DNA of 42,825 nt from Deltaproteobacteria bacterium (GTDB lineage: Bacteria > Desulfobacterota > DSM-4660 > Desulfatiglandales > B25-G16): the NCBI GenBank assembly GCA_020351915.1, contig CP070673.1, positions 4,986,278 through 5,029,102 of the forward strand. The letters run 5' to 3'. This document shows positions 1 to 8,593 of the stretch, in pieces. Within the stretch, counting starts at the first letter, position 1, and every line of letters begins with the position of its first letter. The translations under genes and the position numbers were made by a program. The notes under the pieces were generated by a model. The model did no database searches, had not been told where the DNA came from, and saw only the letters and a list, made by a program, of their open reading frames with translations.

Positions 1-845
1 GGCACCCAGAGATTACTCCTCAGATAGACTGGCTTCAGTTTTGATAAGAGGTCTTGTGGGATCGGGTAATTGGGGTCGAAAGGGACGTACTGGCAATTGT
101 AGTAATCGGCAAGGGATCGTCCGACTTCCTCTTTTTTGGCCTTCATTTTGTTGATAATGATGGATTCAATGGTAGAGCTTTTGGTTCGGGCTATCTCGGT
201 GGCCTTCTGCAATTGCTTTTCGGTGATGATATGATTCCTGATCAGGTAGTTGAACTTGGTCTCTTTCGCTCTCCTTTTGGAAAGTTTGTTTTGATTGTAA
301 AAGGCGATTCCCAAGATCTTGGCCATTTCCACAGCAGAATTTTGGTCTTCAAGGATGAAACGATCGCCATTTTTCTTGTTAATGAGCTGGAGTACACCGA
401 TAACATACTTTTTGAAAAAGATAGGAACGCTTAATATCTGCTTTGTGACATAATCGTAATTTGTATCCCAGCTTCTGTCAAAGGAGATATCCTTATTGAT
501 CATGGCCAGTTGATGCTGATCATAAGCATTTGCAATGTTGGTTATATGGGCAGTGTTGGCGGTGTACCCCGCAATGCTGTTATTATTGATAGGGACTCGG
601 ATTTCCTTGGGGATATCCCCAACCTTAAACCGGGAGAAGATTTCCTTTGTTTTTCCATCCACCACATAAATGGTGATCCGATCGGCATCAAATAAACTCA
701 AGATGCTGCCTTTGAGGCTGATCAAAATCTCATCGATATCCTTGGCTGCATGAATCTGATTGGCAATATCATGAAGGGCCTTGTAATAGAGCAATCTCTG
801 TTTTTCTTTGTTGGGGTCCTCTTGTGCTTTTGTGTCTTTTTTCAT
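1..845 (-). CDS. GAF domain plus MshEN-like domain protein, probable GspE/PilB-family ATPase (partial, C-terminus outside window)
   Basis: The minus strand is open from an ATG at 843-845 to the window edge, giving about 281 residues with no stop. A good ribosome site (AGGAGC) lies just upstream of the ATG. Residues about 15-165 look like a GAF sensor domain (motifs VPINNNSIAGYTA, VPIFFKKYVIGVLQLINKK). After a helical linker, residues about 205-281 match the N-terminal domain of type II secretion/type IV pilus ATPases (LIRNHIITEKQLQKA, then GRSLADYYNCQYVPFD). In that family an AAA+ ATPase module normally follows, but here it would lie to the left of position 1. A second, complete PilB/GspE protein is encoded at 15440. 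The family is inferred from motifs; whether the ATPase part exists cannot be seen. Confidence 0.7.
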   Translation of the reverse strand, partial: MKKDTKAQEDPNKEKQRLLYYKALHDIANQIHAAKDIDEILISLKGSILSLFDADRITIYVVDGKTKEIFSRFKVGDIPKEIRVPINNNSIAGYTANTAHITNIANAYDQHQLAMINKDISFDRSWDTNYDYVTKQILSVPIFFKKYVIGVLQLINKKNGDRFILEDQNSAVEMAKILGIAFYNQNKLSKRRAKETKFNYLIRNHIITEKQLQKATEIARTKSSTIESIIINKMKAKKEEVGRSLADYYNCQYVPFDPNYPIPQDLLSKLKPVYLRSNLWV

Positions 846-1277
846 GCCCTTGCTCCTGACTCGGTGTTCTCTCTACCCTTATCGGTTTGCTCCAGTTAAC
901 ACTTTAGGAGGAAATGTTGGCTTTCGTTCGGAATACTATTGGGTCATAGCATGACAGGATGTTGTCCAAACGGAAATCCCTTTGAGCGGTCATTAAAACG
1001 TTTTTTGCAAACAAATCTTGGCGAAGTGGAAGATAAGCGATGTCAACTATTTGAGCCCTAAGGCGAGTTTTGACATCGCCTGGAGTCCTGCCTAGATAGG
1101 CGGGATCAAAAAACGTTTTAGACCAAGAGAAAAGGGATTTTGGCAACGGCCTGATGATATATGTCTGAGAAGAATTGCACTCTAAGGAAAAAATACTGGT
1201 AGAATGATAGGGGTGTGTCAATCTGAGCTCATAGCAGGTTTCCTCTGTTCTTCTGAGAACTGGTGGTTTGCGAGCGA
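846..1277. other. Intergenic region dominated by a structured repeat
   Basis: No credible gene is present. An open frame covering 904-1281 on the minus strand is mostly repeat sequence translated by chance; a similar translation appears at the other full repeat copy near 23.2 kb. The stretch from about 1153 to 1277 shows no recognisable element. Confidence 0.7.
953..1152 (-). repeat. Interspersed ~200-bp repeat, copy A (terminal inverted repeats)
   Basis: In reverse complement this stretch aligns along its whole length with 23138-23333, by eye at roughly 80 percent identity. The ends are imperfect inverted repeats (GGCTGTTGCC-like, here ggccgttgcc and gatgttgtcc). Both arms continue into a GGTC...AAAACGTTTT palindrome. 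The centre carries shared blocks such as CCAGGCGATGT, GAGCCCTAAGGCG (written on the plus strand) and CTTCCACTTCGCCAAG. There is no open frame of its own, so it looks like a non-autonomous, MITE-like or structured intergenic element. Confidence 0.8.
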
Positions 1278-2024
1278 TCAAGATCCTGCCGAATGAGAAT
1301 CTTCCTGCTTTTTTCGATAGGCTCCTCTGCTAATGAAAATGCTGAGCTCATAAAGGGTGATGATAGGCAGTGCCATCATTAGTTGGGTAGCAACATCCGG
1401 CGGGGTTAGGATTGCAGACAAGACAAATGAACCCAATATGGCAAACTTGCGGTATTTTTTCATCGACTCTGGCGTGATGAGGCCGATCTTGGTCAAGAAG
1501 AGGACGGCAACAGGCATTTCAAAAACCAAACCAAATGCCAAAAGTAGCCTAATGGCAAATGAGAAATACTGCTTTACAGACGGAAGTGCCTGGATGTCTT
1601 CAGTTGCAAAACCTATAAAAAACTTAAAACCATAAGGAAAAACAACAAAGTATCCGAATAGAGACCCGACAACAAAGAGGATGGTGGAAAACACGACAAA
1701 AGGGATAACATATCGTTTTTCTCTCCGGTAAAGGGCAGGTGCTACAAACATCCAGAGCTCATAGAAGATGACAGGTACAGCTAAGATAATACCAGCAATG
1801 AGGGCTACCTTGATATAGGCGATAAACATCTCGGGGAGACTGGTAAAGATAAGTGTGCTCTCATCAGGAAGGACTTTCGTTAGGGGCAGAATGAGAAGAG
1901 AGAACAGCTGTTTGGAAAAGATATAGGAAATAACAAATCCGGCACCTACAGCTATTGCACAGACGATTAGTCTTTTTCTGAGCTCATCTAAATGGGCCAA
2001 GAATGGCTGTTTTTCATCGGTCAT
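1278..2024 (-). CDS. tatC: Sec-independent protein translocase TatC
   Basis: A protein of 248 residues with about six hydrophobic segments. It is the multi-spanning receptor of the twin-arginine translocase, which exports folded proteins across the inner membrane. The N-terminal family signature ([13 protein letters not shown]) is present, as are the [13 protein letters not shown] loop and FGLVFEMPV in a later segment. The start was set at the ATG at 2022-2024 because TatC proteins begin just before this signature and a GGAG lies 11 bases upstream. The frame is open for 14 more codons, but these overlap the tatA/B-type gene. The chosen start still overlaps that gene's stop by 11 bases, which suggests translational coupling. 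Confidence 0.95.
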   Translation of the reverse strand: MTDEKQPFLAHLDELRKRLIVCAIAVGAGFVISYIFSKQLFSLLILPLTKVLPDESTLIFTSLPEMFIAYIKVALIAGIILAVPVIFYELWMFVAPALYRREKRYVIPFVVFSTILFVVGSLFGYFVVFPYGFKFFIGFATEDIQALPSVKQYFSFAIRLLLAFGLVFEMPVAVLFLTKIGLITPESMKKYRKFAILGSFVLSAILTPPDVATQLMMALPIITLYELSIFISRGAYRKKQEDSHSAGS

Positions 2025-2346
2025 CCTCTTTTTTCTCCGTAACTCTATCGCTGCTTTCCTCTTCACTAGTTTCGGATGTTACCGGTTCTTTGGGTTTTGT
2101 TTCCTCCTCTATTTCGGATACGTCTAGTAGACCGCTCACAGAGTCGGCCAAATCCTCCTGCACCCCTTTAAGTTCGTCCTCAACGTCGTCCATATCAAGA
2201 TTTGCCTTTAACTGGTCAGTTGCTCTTCTGAACTCGGCCAATCCTTTACCGAGGGCTCTGGCCAAGTCAGGCAACTTTTTTGGTCCGATAATAATCAAGG
2301 CGATCACAAAAATAATGATCAATTCAGGCATGCCTATGCCGAACAT
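2014..2346 (-). CDS. tatB: Twin-arginine translocase subunit, TatA/TatB family
   Basis: 110 residues. It has one N-terminal membrane helix ([22 protein letters not shown]), an amphipathic helix ([15 protein letters not shown]) and a charged acidic tail rich in E, D and K. The Glu in the helix and the GPKKLP hinge are more TatB-like than TatA-like, but many bacteria in this group have a bifunctional subunit, so the A/B assignment is uncertain. It lies immediately upstream of tatC and overlaps it. No second Tat pore subunit is visible in the window. Confidence 0.9.
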   Translation of the reverse strand: MFGIGMPELIIIFVIALIIIGPKKLPDLARALGKGLAEFRRATDQLKANLDMDDVEDELKGVQEDLADSVSGLLDVSEIEEETKPKEPVTSETSEEESSDRVTEKKEDDR

Positions 2347-2360
2347 AGGTGGTCTCCTGT

Positions 2361-2588
2361 TTAAAGTCCGCTGATAATTATCTCTGCTACCAAGACCGGC
2401 GGTGCGCCGAGCCTCCCGAAGAATCTCAGATCATTTCCCACCTCCCGTGATGACCGGAAATGATTCATCTGACCCTTATCAATTTCCAAAGATATTATCT
2501 TTTTCCGAGAGAGAAAAATCTCAAATTCCACTCCTGGCCACTTGTTCAGGCGATCAATTATGATTTCTGCTATCTCTGCCTTTTCCAT
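2361..2588 (-). pseudogene. Remnant of the N-terminal part of a PmbA/TldD-type metallopeptidase
   Basis: An open frame of 75 codons. Its middle section (FEIFLSRKKIISLEIDKGQ, then FRSSREVG, then a degraded DLRFFGRLG) has the pattern of the PmbA/TldD N-terminal domain, which in intact proteins is followed by several hundred more residues. Here the similarity stops at about residue 60 and the frame ends 14 bases before the tatA/B-type gene. The rest of the gene is not in the neighbourhood. I read it as a deletion remnant. The similarity was judged from memory of the family pattern, so a chance ORF is not excluded. Confidence 0.45.
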
Positions 2589-2775
2589 GGGAAATGCTCA
2601 GTTCTTTCTTGAAGGCAGTTTGTTGTTTGAAGATCTGCCAGGCTCACTACCGTATTGGTTTGTTCATTATTGCTGGGTTTCGGCGGAAACTCATCACTTG
2701 ATTAAAGGAACCATGTACTGCAATCTTTGCAGATTACCTGTTACTTGTTCTTCGTTTGAATGCACACAACAAGCA

Positions 2776-3396
2776 CTAGTCAGCTTTGTTCGGATATACG
2801 ACAAAGGGTTTGAGACCCTCTCTATCAGCCAGTCTTTTGGCATACTTTTTCGCCTCCCGTATGGTATAGAATGGACCGCAGCGAACCCTATAAAAGGTCT
2901 CACCATTAATCAGGGTTTGATAATAGTAAGCCTGATAGCCCGAGCTACTTAATCTCTCCACCATCTGTTCGGTTTTCTCTTTGTCTTTGAGTGCAATTAC
3001 CTGAACGCTATAGTGACGTGAGCCCTCTTCTCCTTGCCAGACCTGTGTCTGCTTTCTTTTCCTGTCGGGCTCTTTTACAGAGAGCTGTGAGGTTACACCT
3101 TCCTTGGCTCTCTCTTTTTTGTTAACGAGTTGATTATAGAAGGTAAGTTCCTCTTCTTTGATCGGCTCTACGTGATCAGTCGTTTCCTCTTCCTTAACCT
3201 CCACAACCGTTTCCTTGGTTCTGGAAAAGGTATCGAAGGTTATTGGCAGGTAGTTCCTGCCAACAACAACACCTAAGCAAAAGACCCAGGCCAGAACAAA
3301 GATCAGACCGAAGCAGAATAAAAGGAGAGAACCGAGAGTTGGTCGAAACGTATATCTCTTCTTTATTTTTTTTGAAGAGGATTTTTTGTTAGTCAT
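2776..3396 (-). CDS. SPOR-domain membrane protein
   Basis: 206 residues. A basic N-terminus (KKSSSKKIKKR) precedes one membrane helix at about 21-45. A charged low-complexity linker follows, and then a C-terminal SPOR domain of about 75 residues (HYSVQVIALKDKEKTEQM, then GETFYRVRCGPF). SPOR domains bind denuded septal peptidoglycan, so a role at division or in the cell wall is likely. The ATG at 3394-3396 was chosen, with GGA six bases before it; a TTG three codons upstream is also possible. It directly follows argS, whose stop lies nine bases upstream, so the two are probably cotranscribed. Confidence 0.85.
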   Translation of the reverse strand: MTNKKSSSKKIKKRYTFRPTLGSLLLFCFGLIFVLAWVFCLGVVVGRNYLPITFDTFSRTKETVVEVKEEETTDHVEPIKEEELTFYNQLVNKKERAKEGVTSQLSVKEPDRKRKQTQVWQGEEGSRHYSVQVIALKDKEKTEQMVERLSSSGYQAYYYQTLINGETFYRVRCGPFYTIREAKKYAKRLADREGLKPFVVYPNKAD

Positions 3397-3405
3397 TGTT
3401 TCCAA

Positions 3406-5064
3406 TTACATTATTTCAGGCGCACTGAGGCCCAAGAGGTTAAGACCATTTTTGATGAGAATCTTTACCCCTAAAGATAAGCAGAGCCTCGCCTGGCTTA
3501 AGGCCCTATCATCACTGATGACCCTATATTTATTGTAGTATCTATGAAAGCTACCGGCTAGCTCTATCAAGTAATAGGTGAGCCTGTGGGGTTCTGAGGT
3601 AGATGCAATCTCCTCGATCAGGGACGGAAATTCGCTCATTTTTCTAATGAGGGCGATTTCTTCATCTAAAACCAGTTTTTCGAGGCATGGGCCAGGGTCT
3701 TCAGGAAGATCCATGTTCGCCTCAGCTGCCTTCCTAAAGATGCTGCAGATTCGGGCGTGAGCATATTGGACGTAGTATACGGGATTTTCACTATCCTTCC
3801 TTTTGACCAGATCTATATCAAAATCAAGTGGGGAGCTGTGGTCTTTGCTCAAAAAGACAAATCGTACTGCATCGACACCAACGTCATCTACAAGTTCTTT
3901 CAACGCGACATACCTACCTGATCTCTTTGACATCTTTACTTCGGTTCCGCCTTCCCAAAGCTTGACCAATTGGATCAGGAGGACCTCCAGCCAACCCTGG
4001 GGAATTCCTTCTGCCAAGAGAGCAGCCTGAACCCTGTTTACATAGCCGTGATGATCTGCCCCCCAGATGTTTATTACCTTCTTAAACCCCCTTTCCCATT
4101 TATCAAGATGGTATGATATATCCGAAGCGAAATAGGTAAATTCACCATCTTTCTTGCGAAGGACCCGGTCTTTGTCGTCACCAAAAGGAGTGGTTTTAAT
4201 CCACAGTGCTCCACCCTCTTCAAAAAGCAGGCCCCTCTTTTTAATCAATTTGATTGTCTGATCGATTTTACCTGATGAGTAGAGATCGGTTTCCCTATAC
4301 CAGAGGTCAAAATTCACTCTGAAATCAGCAAGGTCTTCCTTGAGCTCCTTGAGCATCTTATCTTTTCCCAGTTCAGATAATAAATCTATTGCCTCATCAA
4401 CTGAGAGATTTTCAAGGTCTTGTTTCTGAGCAATCTCAAGGGCCAACTCCTCTATGTAGTCACCTCGATAACCATCTTCAGGGAAGGGATAGGATGGATC
4501 AGAGAACTGCCTCCACCTGCTATAAATGGATTCGCCAAGGAGCTTGATTTGTAGGCCTGCATCATTAATGTAGAATTCCCTCCTGGCATCATAACCACAA
4601 AAACTTAGGATTCGGCATAGGGTATCCCCTAAGGCTGCTCCACGACCATGGCCGAGATGGAGGGGGCCAGTAGGATTAGCACTTACAAACTCTACCATGA
4701 TTTTTTCCCCTTTTCCGATGGAGCTGCGACCATAATCATCCCCGAGCTCAGCAACCTGGGTAAGGAGACTATGCCATTGTTCTCTTGCTACAAAAAAATT
4801 AATAAAACCAGCACCACCTATGTCGGCCTTTAAGATGAAATGATCATGATCCATCAAATGCTGGATAATGATCTCAGCTATTTTCCGAGGCGAGTTCTTT
4901 TGTTCTCCAGCAAGGGTCATTGCCAGGTTAGTAGCAAAATGTCCATGATCAGGGTTATGAGGAACCTCAATGACAAACTCTGGGATGGGTGTCTGTTTAA
5001 GATACCCCTCCCTGAAACAGAGATCCAAGGTATCTTTAAGAATCGTACTCAACTTCTTTTTCAT
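3406..5064 (-). CDS. argS: Arginyl-tRNA synthetase
   Basis: 552 residues, normal for this class I synthetase, which charges tRNA-Arg. The HIGH-type signature is visible as GPLHLGHGRGAALGD in the first third, the KMSKS-type loop as KMSKRSG, and the C-terminal DALR anticodon-binding domain begins near YVQYAHARICSIFRKA. The start is the ATG at 5062-5064 (MKKKLSTILKD). The frame is open for 37 further codons, but those lie inside alr and do not look like synthetase sequence. The start overlaps the end of alr by 29 bases, so alr, argS and the SPOR gene probably form one transcript. Confidence 0.96.
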   Translation of the reverse strand: MKKKLSTILKDTLDLCFREGYLKQTPIPEFVIEVPHNPDHGHFATNLAMTLAGEQKNSPRKIAEIIIQHLMDHDHFILKADIGGAGFINFFVAREQWHSLLTQVAELGDDYGRSSIGKGEKIMVEFVSANPTGPLHLGHGRGAALGDTLCRILSFCGYDARREFYINDAGLQIKLLGESIYSRWRQFSDPSYPFPEDGYRGDYIEELALEIAQKQDLENLSVDEAIDLLSELGKDKMLKELKEDLADFRVNFDLWYRETDLYSSGKIDQTIKLIKKRGLLFEEGGALWIKTTPFGDDKDRVLRKKDGEFTYFASDISYHLDKWERGFKKVINIWGADHHGYVNRVQAALLAEGIPQGWLEVLLIQLVKLWEGGTEVKMSKRSGRYVALKELVDDVGVDAVRFVFLSKDHSSPLDFDIDLVKRKDSENPVYYVQYAHARICSIFRKAAEANMDLPEDPGPCLEKLVLDEEIALIRKMSEFPSLIEEIASTSEPHRLTYYLIELAGSFHRYYNKYRVISDDRALSQARLCLSLGVKILIKNGLNLLGLSAPEIM

Positions 5065-6181
5065 AAATATATTCCCGTGTGTTTCTGCTTCCGAGGGAGC
5101 AAAAGATCTCATACGAGATCGTATTGGCCCAGCGGGCCATATCGTCAGCGGTGATCCTATTTCCTCTATCCTCACCCAAGAAAAGTACCTTGTCCCCCTT
5201 TTTTATTTCTTTGATTGAGGTTACATCAGCAATTGTCAGGTTCATACATACCCTACCTATAATCCTTACCTTTTGGCCGTGAATCAATACCTGCCCCGTA
5301 TTACTCATAGCTCTACTGAGGCCGTCACCGTACCCTGCTGATATTATGGCTATCTTTTTGACACCATCCGTGTAAAAGGTTCGGCCATAGCTAATTGGGG
5401 TTCCACCCCTAACCTCCCTCACCTGCACAACAGAGGAGTGAAATGTCATGAGGTGCTCCAAGGCCGGGGGATCTGCGAAGTCTGGACACGGGAGCCCACC
5501 ATAGAGCATGATACCTGGTCTCACCAGATCAAAATGGGCTTCTTTATACCCGATGATACCCGCACTGTTCGCCAAATTATTCATGGTAAGCTCAAGCCCA
5601 AGTCTTCTACCAACAGCAATGGCTTCCTTGAAATGCTTGATCTGAGTCTCGGTAAAGAGCGTATCCTCTTGATCAGCAGCAGAGAGGTGAGAGAAGAGGC
5701 CTTGAATTTTGATCCTCTTTATGCTCAGAAGCTGTTCAAGAAAAGGGCCCGTTTCTTTGAAGTCGATGCCGAGCCTCCCCATCCCTGTGTCAATCTTTAC
5801 AAAGACAGTGATTGATCTCCCGCTCTTTTTACCCTCCTCTGAGATCAACCGCGCAGAGTCTACATCGAAGACAACCGGAGTCAAGCTGTAGTCAACGACC
5901 TTCTTTGCCTCTTCAGATGTGCTTATTCCCAGTAACAATACGACTGGTATTTTTATTCCCTCGGCCCTTAGTTTTATAGCTTCAGGGATATAGTCCACTC
6001 CCAGAGATTCTATCTGTAGTTTCTCTAATTCCCGTGCTACCTGAACCAGTCCATGGCCATACCCATCTGATTTGACCATCCCCATGATTCTGGTCTGTTT
6101 CCCTACGAATTCCCGCACCTTGAATAGGTTATGCTGTAAGGCCGAAAGGTTAATTCTTACCGTGTTAGGTGACGAATTCAT
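5036..6181 (-). CDS. alr: Alanine racemase
   Basis: 381 residues. A fold-type III PLP enzyme interconverting L- and D-alanine for peptidoglycan. The PLP-lysine motif is VKSDGYGHG instead of the usual VKADAYGHG, with the lysine retained. The C-terminal domain keeps SAGYGDGLSRAM, which carries the catalytic tyrosine, and GRVCMNLTIADVT. N-terminal RINLSALQHNL matches the family. It appears to be the first gene of the leftward alr-argS-SPOR unit. The Ser and Gly substitutions around the lysine could reflect altered specificity, but I would not rename it on that basis. Confidence 0.93.
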   Translation of the reverse strand: MNSSPNTVRINLSALQHNLFKVREFVGKQTRIMGMVKSDGYGHGLVQVARELEKLQIESLGVDYIPEAIKLRAEGIKIPVVLLLGISTSEEAKKVVDYSLTPVVFDVDSARLISEEGKKSGRSITVFVKIDTGMGRLGIDFKETGPFLEQLLSIKRIKIQGLFSHLSAADQEDTLFTETQIKHFKEAIAVGRRLGLELTMNNLANSAGIIGYKEAHFDLVRPGIMLYGGLPCPDFADPPALEHLMTFHSSVVQVREVRGGTPISYGRTFYTDGVKKIAIISAGYGDGLSRAMSNTGQVLIHGQKVRIIGRVCMNLTIADVTSIKEIKKGDKVLFLGEDRGNRITADDMARWANTISYEIFCSLGSRNTREYIYEKEVEYDS

Positions 6182-6418
6182 AATAACCTAATAAAATAGC
6201 CCATAACAAACCTGATTACAAGGACTATGTATGAGCCAGCCAATTTAGCTATGCCGATGGTCCAGGCTTGCAATACTGGTTAGGTAGTGATTCAGGGTGT
6301 GAAATATGAGAGATCCCTTTAGCTGGTATGTGTTGAGCAAAAGAGAAGGTGCTAAAGGCCCCCTGTCGCTATTCATGATTGATTATGGTATAAAAAAAAC
6401 CAAAAAACAGGCAAAGCC
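6182..6418. other. Divergent intergenic region between alr and recD2
   Basis: This 237-bp stretch must hold the start signals of both alr (leftward) and recD2 (rightward). For alr, TTGTAA and TATTTT spaced by 17 bases are readable on the minus strand, but the match is weak. For recD2, an AT-rich GGTATAAAA stretch lies about 20 bases before the start. No gene was seen. Confidence 0.4.
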
Positions 6419-8593
6419 ATGAACATGTTTCTTCAGGGTCAGATTGAAAGAATAACATACGCCAACGATGAAACCGGTTTCACCGTTGCCAAGGTAAGGG
6501 TCCAGGGGCAGCGGGATCTCGTGACTGTGGTTGGAAACCTGATAGCGCCTACGCCTGGTGAAATCATTAAAATGAGCGGCGAGTGGATTAATCATCCCCG
6601 GTACGGTGAGCAGTTTAAAGTCATTCACTACAAATCCCTGGTCCCTGCATCCATTTACGGAATAGAAAGGTATCTTGGCTCTGGTCTCATCAAGGGCATC
6701 GGTCCTATTATGGCCAAGCGAATTGTAGAAAAATTTGGCAAAAAGACCCTCGATGTCATCGAAAACGAGGTCGAGAAACTGGGGGAGGTTGATGGTATTG
6801 GCACAAAGCGAATCGGGATGCTCAGAAAGGCCTGGGAGGAGCAGAAAGAGATCCGAGAGGTTATGATTTTTCTCCAAAGCCATGGGGTCGGTTCAGGCTA
6901 CGCTACGAAGATATTCAAACACTATGGAAACCGGTCAATTAGGGTTGTACAGGAAAATCCGTACCGCCTCGCAACAGACATTTTCGGTATCGGGTTTCTG
7001 ACTGCCGATCGTATTGCAGAGAAACTGGGGTTTCCCAAGGACTCTGGGGTAAGGGCGGAGGCAGGCATTCTCTATGCCCTTTACCAGCTCTCTGATGAAG
7101 GTCATGTCTATTATCCCTACGAATTACTGATTCAGAGGTGTCAGGAGATCCTCGAGGTGCATCGGGAGGTCATTGTCAAGGCACTTGATGTCATCAACTT
7201 TCACCAAATGATTGTCATGGAGGACCTAGGAAAGGAGGAAACCGGAGATTCCAGGAGAAACAACAAGGCCGTTTACCTTGCCAAGTTTCACCTTTCTGAA
7301 ACGAGTATTGTCACCCGGATGAAAACCCTGATAAAGACTCCCAAATTAATTCGGAAGATCGATTCAAATAAAGCCATAGAGTGGGTGCAACGGCAACTTG
7401 CTATCATCCTGGCAAAAAAGCAGGTGGAGGCGATAAGATGCGCAGTTGATAATAAGGTGATGGTCATCACAGGTGGGCCTGGTACCGGTAAAACAACCAT
7501 CATCAGCGCAATTCTTAAGATCTTTTCAAAGCTCGGGGTGAAGATTATGCTCGCTGCCCCCACCGGAAGGGCTGCCAAGCGTATGAACGAAGCTACCGGT
7601 CATGAGGCCAAGACTATTCACCGGATGCTGGAGTACAGCATTCAGAAGGGGCAATTCCTGAGGAATGAGGAAAAACCGCTCGACTGCGATATCTTGATCG
7701 TTGATGAGGCCTCAATGATCGATACCATCCTCATGTACCATCTCCTTAAGGCTATTCCTGCTGCGGCTACCTTTATCCTGGTAGGGGATGTAAATCAACT
7801 ACCCTCAGTTGGGGCTGGAAACGTTCTCCATGATATTATTTCATCTGGTTCAGTGCCAGTGGTGGAATTGAACGAGATCTTTCGCCAGGCCAAGGAAAGC
7901 CTGATTATCGTCAATGCCCATAAGATCAATCACGGCCTGGTTCCATCACTAAAGCCTTCTGGGCCGAAGGATGATTTCTATTTTATTGAGCAGGAAGACC
8001 CGGAAGAGGCGCTTAAAATTATAATTGAGCTTACCATGGAGCGCGTTCCCAGTCGCTTCGGGTTTGATCCTATTGATCACATACAAGTGCTTACCCCAAT
8101 GCATAAGGGCGTTGTGGGGGTTGGGAACCTCAATACGGAATTGCAAAACGCGCTCAACCCAGGGGGAGATGGAGTAATTCGGGGCACCAGAAACTTTCGC
8201 ATGGGCGACAAAGTGATGCAGGTTAGGAATGATTACGACAAAGAAGTCTTCAATGGTGATATTGGGAGGATAACCAGGATAGACACCGAGGACCAGGAGG
8301 TGATTATTTCTTTCGACGGCAGAGATGTACCGTATGGGTATCCGGATCTGGACGAAATAGTATTGGCCTATGCTGTGTCGGTACACAAATCTCAAGGCAG
8401 CGAGTATCCAGCCGTGATTATCCCCGTGTTCACCCAGCACTATGTGCTTCTGCAGCGCAATTTGATTTACACAGCCGTGACCAGAGGCAGGAAATTGGTG
8501 GTGATGATTGGCACCAGGAAAGCTCTGGCAATCGGGGTCAACAATAACAAGACCCAAAAAAGGTATACCTATTTGAGACAAAGGCTGAGCTGA
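6419..8593 (+). CDS. recD2: RecD2-type ATP-dependent 5'-3' DNA helicase
   Basis: 724 residues, typical for RecD2, the stand-alone SF1B helicase found without RecBC. An N-terminal OB-like region (GQIERITYANDETGFTVAKV) is followed by helix-hairpin-helix repeats (GSGLIKGIGPIMAKRIVEKFG and GEVDGIGTKRI). The helicase core has Walker A GGPGTGKTT, Walker B ILIVDEASMID, GDVNQLPSVGAGNVL and the C-terminal VHKSQGSEYPAV and YTAVTRGRK motifs. It likely acts in DNA repair and replication-fork handling. Its stop (TGA) directly abuts the stop of the converging GalT-like gene, the two forming the palindrome TGATCA. Confidence 0.95.
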   Translation: MNMFLQGQIERITYANDETGFTVAKVRVQGQRDLVTVVGNLIAPTPGEIIKMSGEWINHPRYGEQFKVIHYKSLVPASIYGIERYLGSGLIKGIGPIMAKRIVEKFGKKTLDVIENEVEKLGEVDGIGTKRIGMLRKAWEEQKEIREVMIFLQSHGVGSGYATKIFKHYGNRSIRVVQENPYRLATDIFGIGFLTADRIAEKLGFPKDSGVRAEAGILYALYQLSDEGHVYYPYELLIQRCQEILEVHREVIVKALDVINFHQMIVMEDLGKEETGDSRRNNKAVYLAKFHLSETSIVTRMKTLIKTPKLIRKIDSNKAIEWVQRQLAIILAKKQVEAIRCAVDNKVMVITGGPGTGKTTIISAILKIFSKLGVKIMLAAPTGRAAKRMNEATGHEAKTIHRMLEYSIQKGQFLRNEEKPLDCDILIVDEASMIDTILMYHLLKAIPAAATFILVGDVNQLPSVGAGNVLHDIISSGSVPVVELNEIFRQAKESLIIVNAHKINHGLVPSLKPSGPKDDFYFIEQEDPEEALKIIIELTMERVPSRFGFDPIDHIQVLTPMHKGVVGVGNLNTELQNALNPGGDGVIRGTRNFRMGDKVMQVRNDYDKEVFNGDIGRITRIDTEDQEVIISFDGRDVPYGYPDLDEIVLAYAVSVHKSQGSEYPAVIIPVFTQHYVLLQRNLIYTAVTRGRKLVVMIGTRKALAIGVNNNKTQKRYTYLRQRLS

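Noticed and set aside
904-1281. Open frame of 125 codons on the minus strand next to tatC
   Set aside because: Mostly a translation of repeat copy A; a similar peptide arises from copy B, which shows that the repeat, not a protein, is conserved.
7949-8581. Minus-strand frame of 210 codons opposite the end of recD2
   Set aside because: Shadow of helicase motifs that are conserved on the plus strand.
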